A program made the translations under genes and the position numbers. This document shows positions 5,191 through 5,426 of a stretch of DNA of 5,426 bases, one piece after another (position 1 is the stretch's first letter; the number at the start of each line of letters is the position of its first letter). Source of the DNA: JAJISG01 sp964347325 (lineage in GTDB: Archaea > Thermoplasmatota > Thermoplasmata > RBG-16-68-12 > JAJISG01). A model generated the notes under the pieces. That model searched no databases, was not told the DNA's origin, and saw nothing but the letters and a program-made list of their open reading frames with translations. The stretch lies in contig CAYFYA010000031.1 in NCBI GenBank assembly GCA_964347325.1, positions 1 to 5,426 on the forward strand, written 5' to 3'.

Positions 5191-5426
5191 AGTTGACGAC
5201 ATCTTGCCAACGAGAAGGAGGGTCCTCGCGCTCCATCGGTCGGGCTTGTTCTTCTGGGACACGCGTCCCGTCCTCTACGGGCACGTCATACGGTGCTGGC
5301 ATTCCTTTGTGGACTGCGAAGAACGCTACCTTTGCGGATCCGCAGGCCGAAAAGCCAGGCCGTGAGGAGCCAAGCGGTACCTCTCTGGCGACTTTCCGCC
5401 AGGGGACGGTATCCGGCGGAGCGCGG
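5186..5426 (-). CDS. C-terminal part of an unrecognised protein (5' end beyond window edge)
   Basis: A minus-strand frame is open from the right edge for 79 codons and ends in TGA nine bases before the protease ATG. The visible product includes C-G-S-A-K-V-A-F-F-A-V-H-K, then a Pro- and acid-rich tail and ends W-Q-D-V-V-N-W. I do not recognise it. Support comes from uninterrupted reading across GC-rich DNA, the operon-like junction with the protease, and the stop codon overlapping the protease's GGTGA. The only in-frame ATG is at residue 42 of the visible part, so the true start is probably outside the window. An opposing plus-strand frame (5204-5365) is shorter and has no such context. It may be another hydrogenase accessory gene, but nothing in the residues proves that. 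Confidence 0.55.
   Translation of the reverse strand, partial: RAPPDTVPWRKVAREVPLGSSRPGFSACGSAKVAFFAVHKGMPAPYDVPVEDGTRVPEEQARPMEREDPPSRWQDVVNW

Noticed and set aside
5204..5365. Plus-strand frame of 53 codons starting at TTG, opposite the right-edge partial gene
   Set aside because: It is shorter, needs a TTG start, has no neighbour context, and conflicts with the minus-strand frame that abuts the protease gene.
5177..5426. A tRNA or other structured RNA near the right edge
   Set aside because: No cloverleaf arms, TTC-type loop or anticodon arrangement could be traced in the GC-rich stretch; the coding explanation is better.
1..5426. CRISPR array, insertion sequence or attachment site
   Set aside because: No regularly spaced repeats, transposase frame or terminal inverted repeats were seen on either strand.

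Overview
The window holds a compact [NiFe]-hydrogenase locus in GC-rich DNA (roughly 60% GC by eye). The host is probably an archaeon: ribosome-binding sites have GGTGA/GAGGTG character, TATA-like boxes lie upstream of two genes, GTG starts are common, and HypC and the protease look archaeal. There is no rRNA or tRNA to settle this, and a deep-branching bacterium remains possible.

Layout from left to right. On the minus strand at the left edge is hypC (hydrogenase maturation chaperone), running out of the window. It diverges from a plus-strand crotonase-superfamily gene (416-1243), which is probably metabolically unrelated to the hydrogenase. A 137-base spacer carries a candidate promoter and two TACGTA palindromes exactly 20 bases apart. 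A tightly packed plus-strand operon follows: hydrogenase small subunit (about 1381-2334), catalytic large subunit (2321-4048), and two small proteins of unknown function (128 aa and 77 aa). These genes overlap or lie within 11 bases of each other. Converging on the operon from the right is a hydrogenase maturation endopeptidase (4664-5176, minus). Its 3' end overlaps the 77-aa gene by 16 bases. Upstream of it on the same strand is the C-terminal part of an unrecognised gene that enters from the right edge.

How the genes fit together. HypC carries the Fe(CN)2CO unit to the large subunit. The endopeptidase would trim the large subunit's C-terminal tail once nickel is inserted. The mature large subunit then pairs with the three-cluster small subunit. 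The small subunit has no Tat signal and the window encodes no membrane anchor, so the enzyme should be cytoplasmic. By remembered sequence resemblance the pair is closest to the group 1h (actinobacterial-type, high-affinity) clade. It differs in having a CxxC proximal-cluster motif instead of the CDGD-type motif I recall for 1h. No electron-acceptor gene is visible; the two small unknown proteins and the truncated right-edge gene are the candidates for accessory roles.

Most notable points: the small subunit has no ATG, GTG or TTG start in front of its essential CxxC motif; the large subunit has Thr in place of the usual His at the predicted processing site; and two unrecognised proteins are embedded in the operon.
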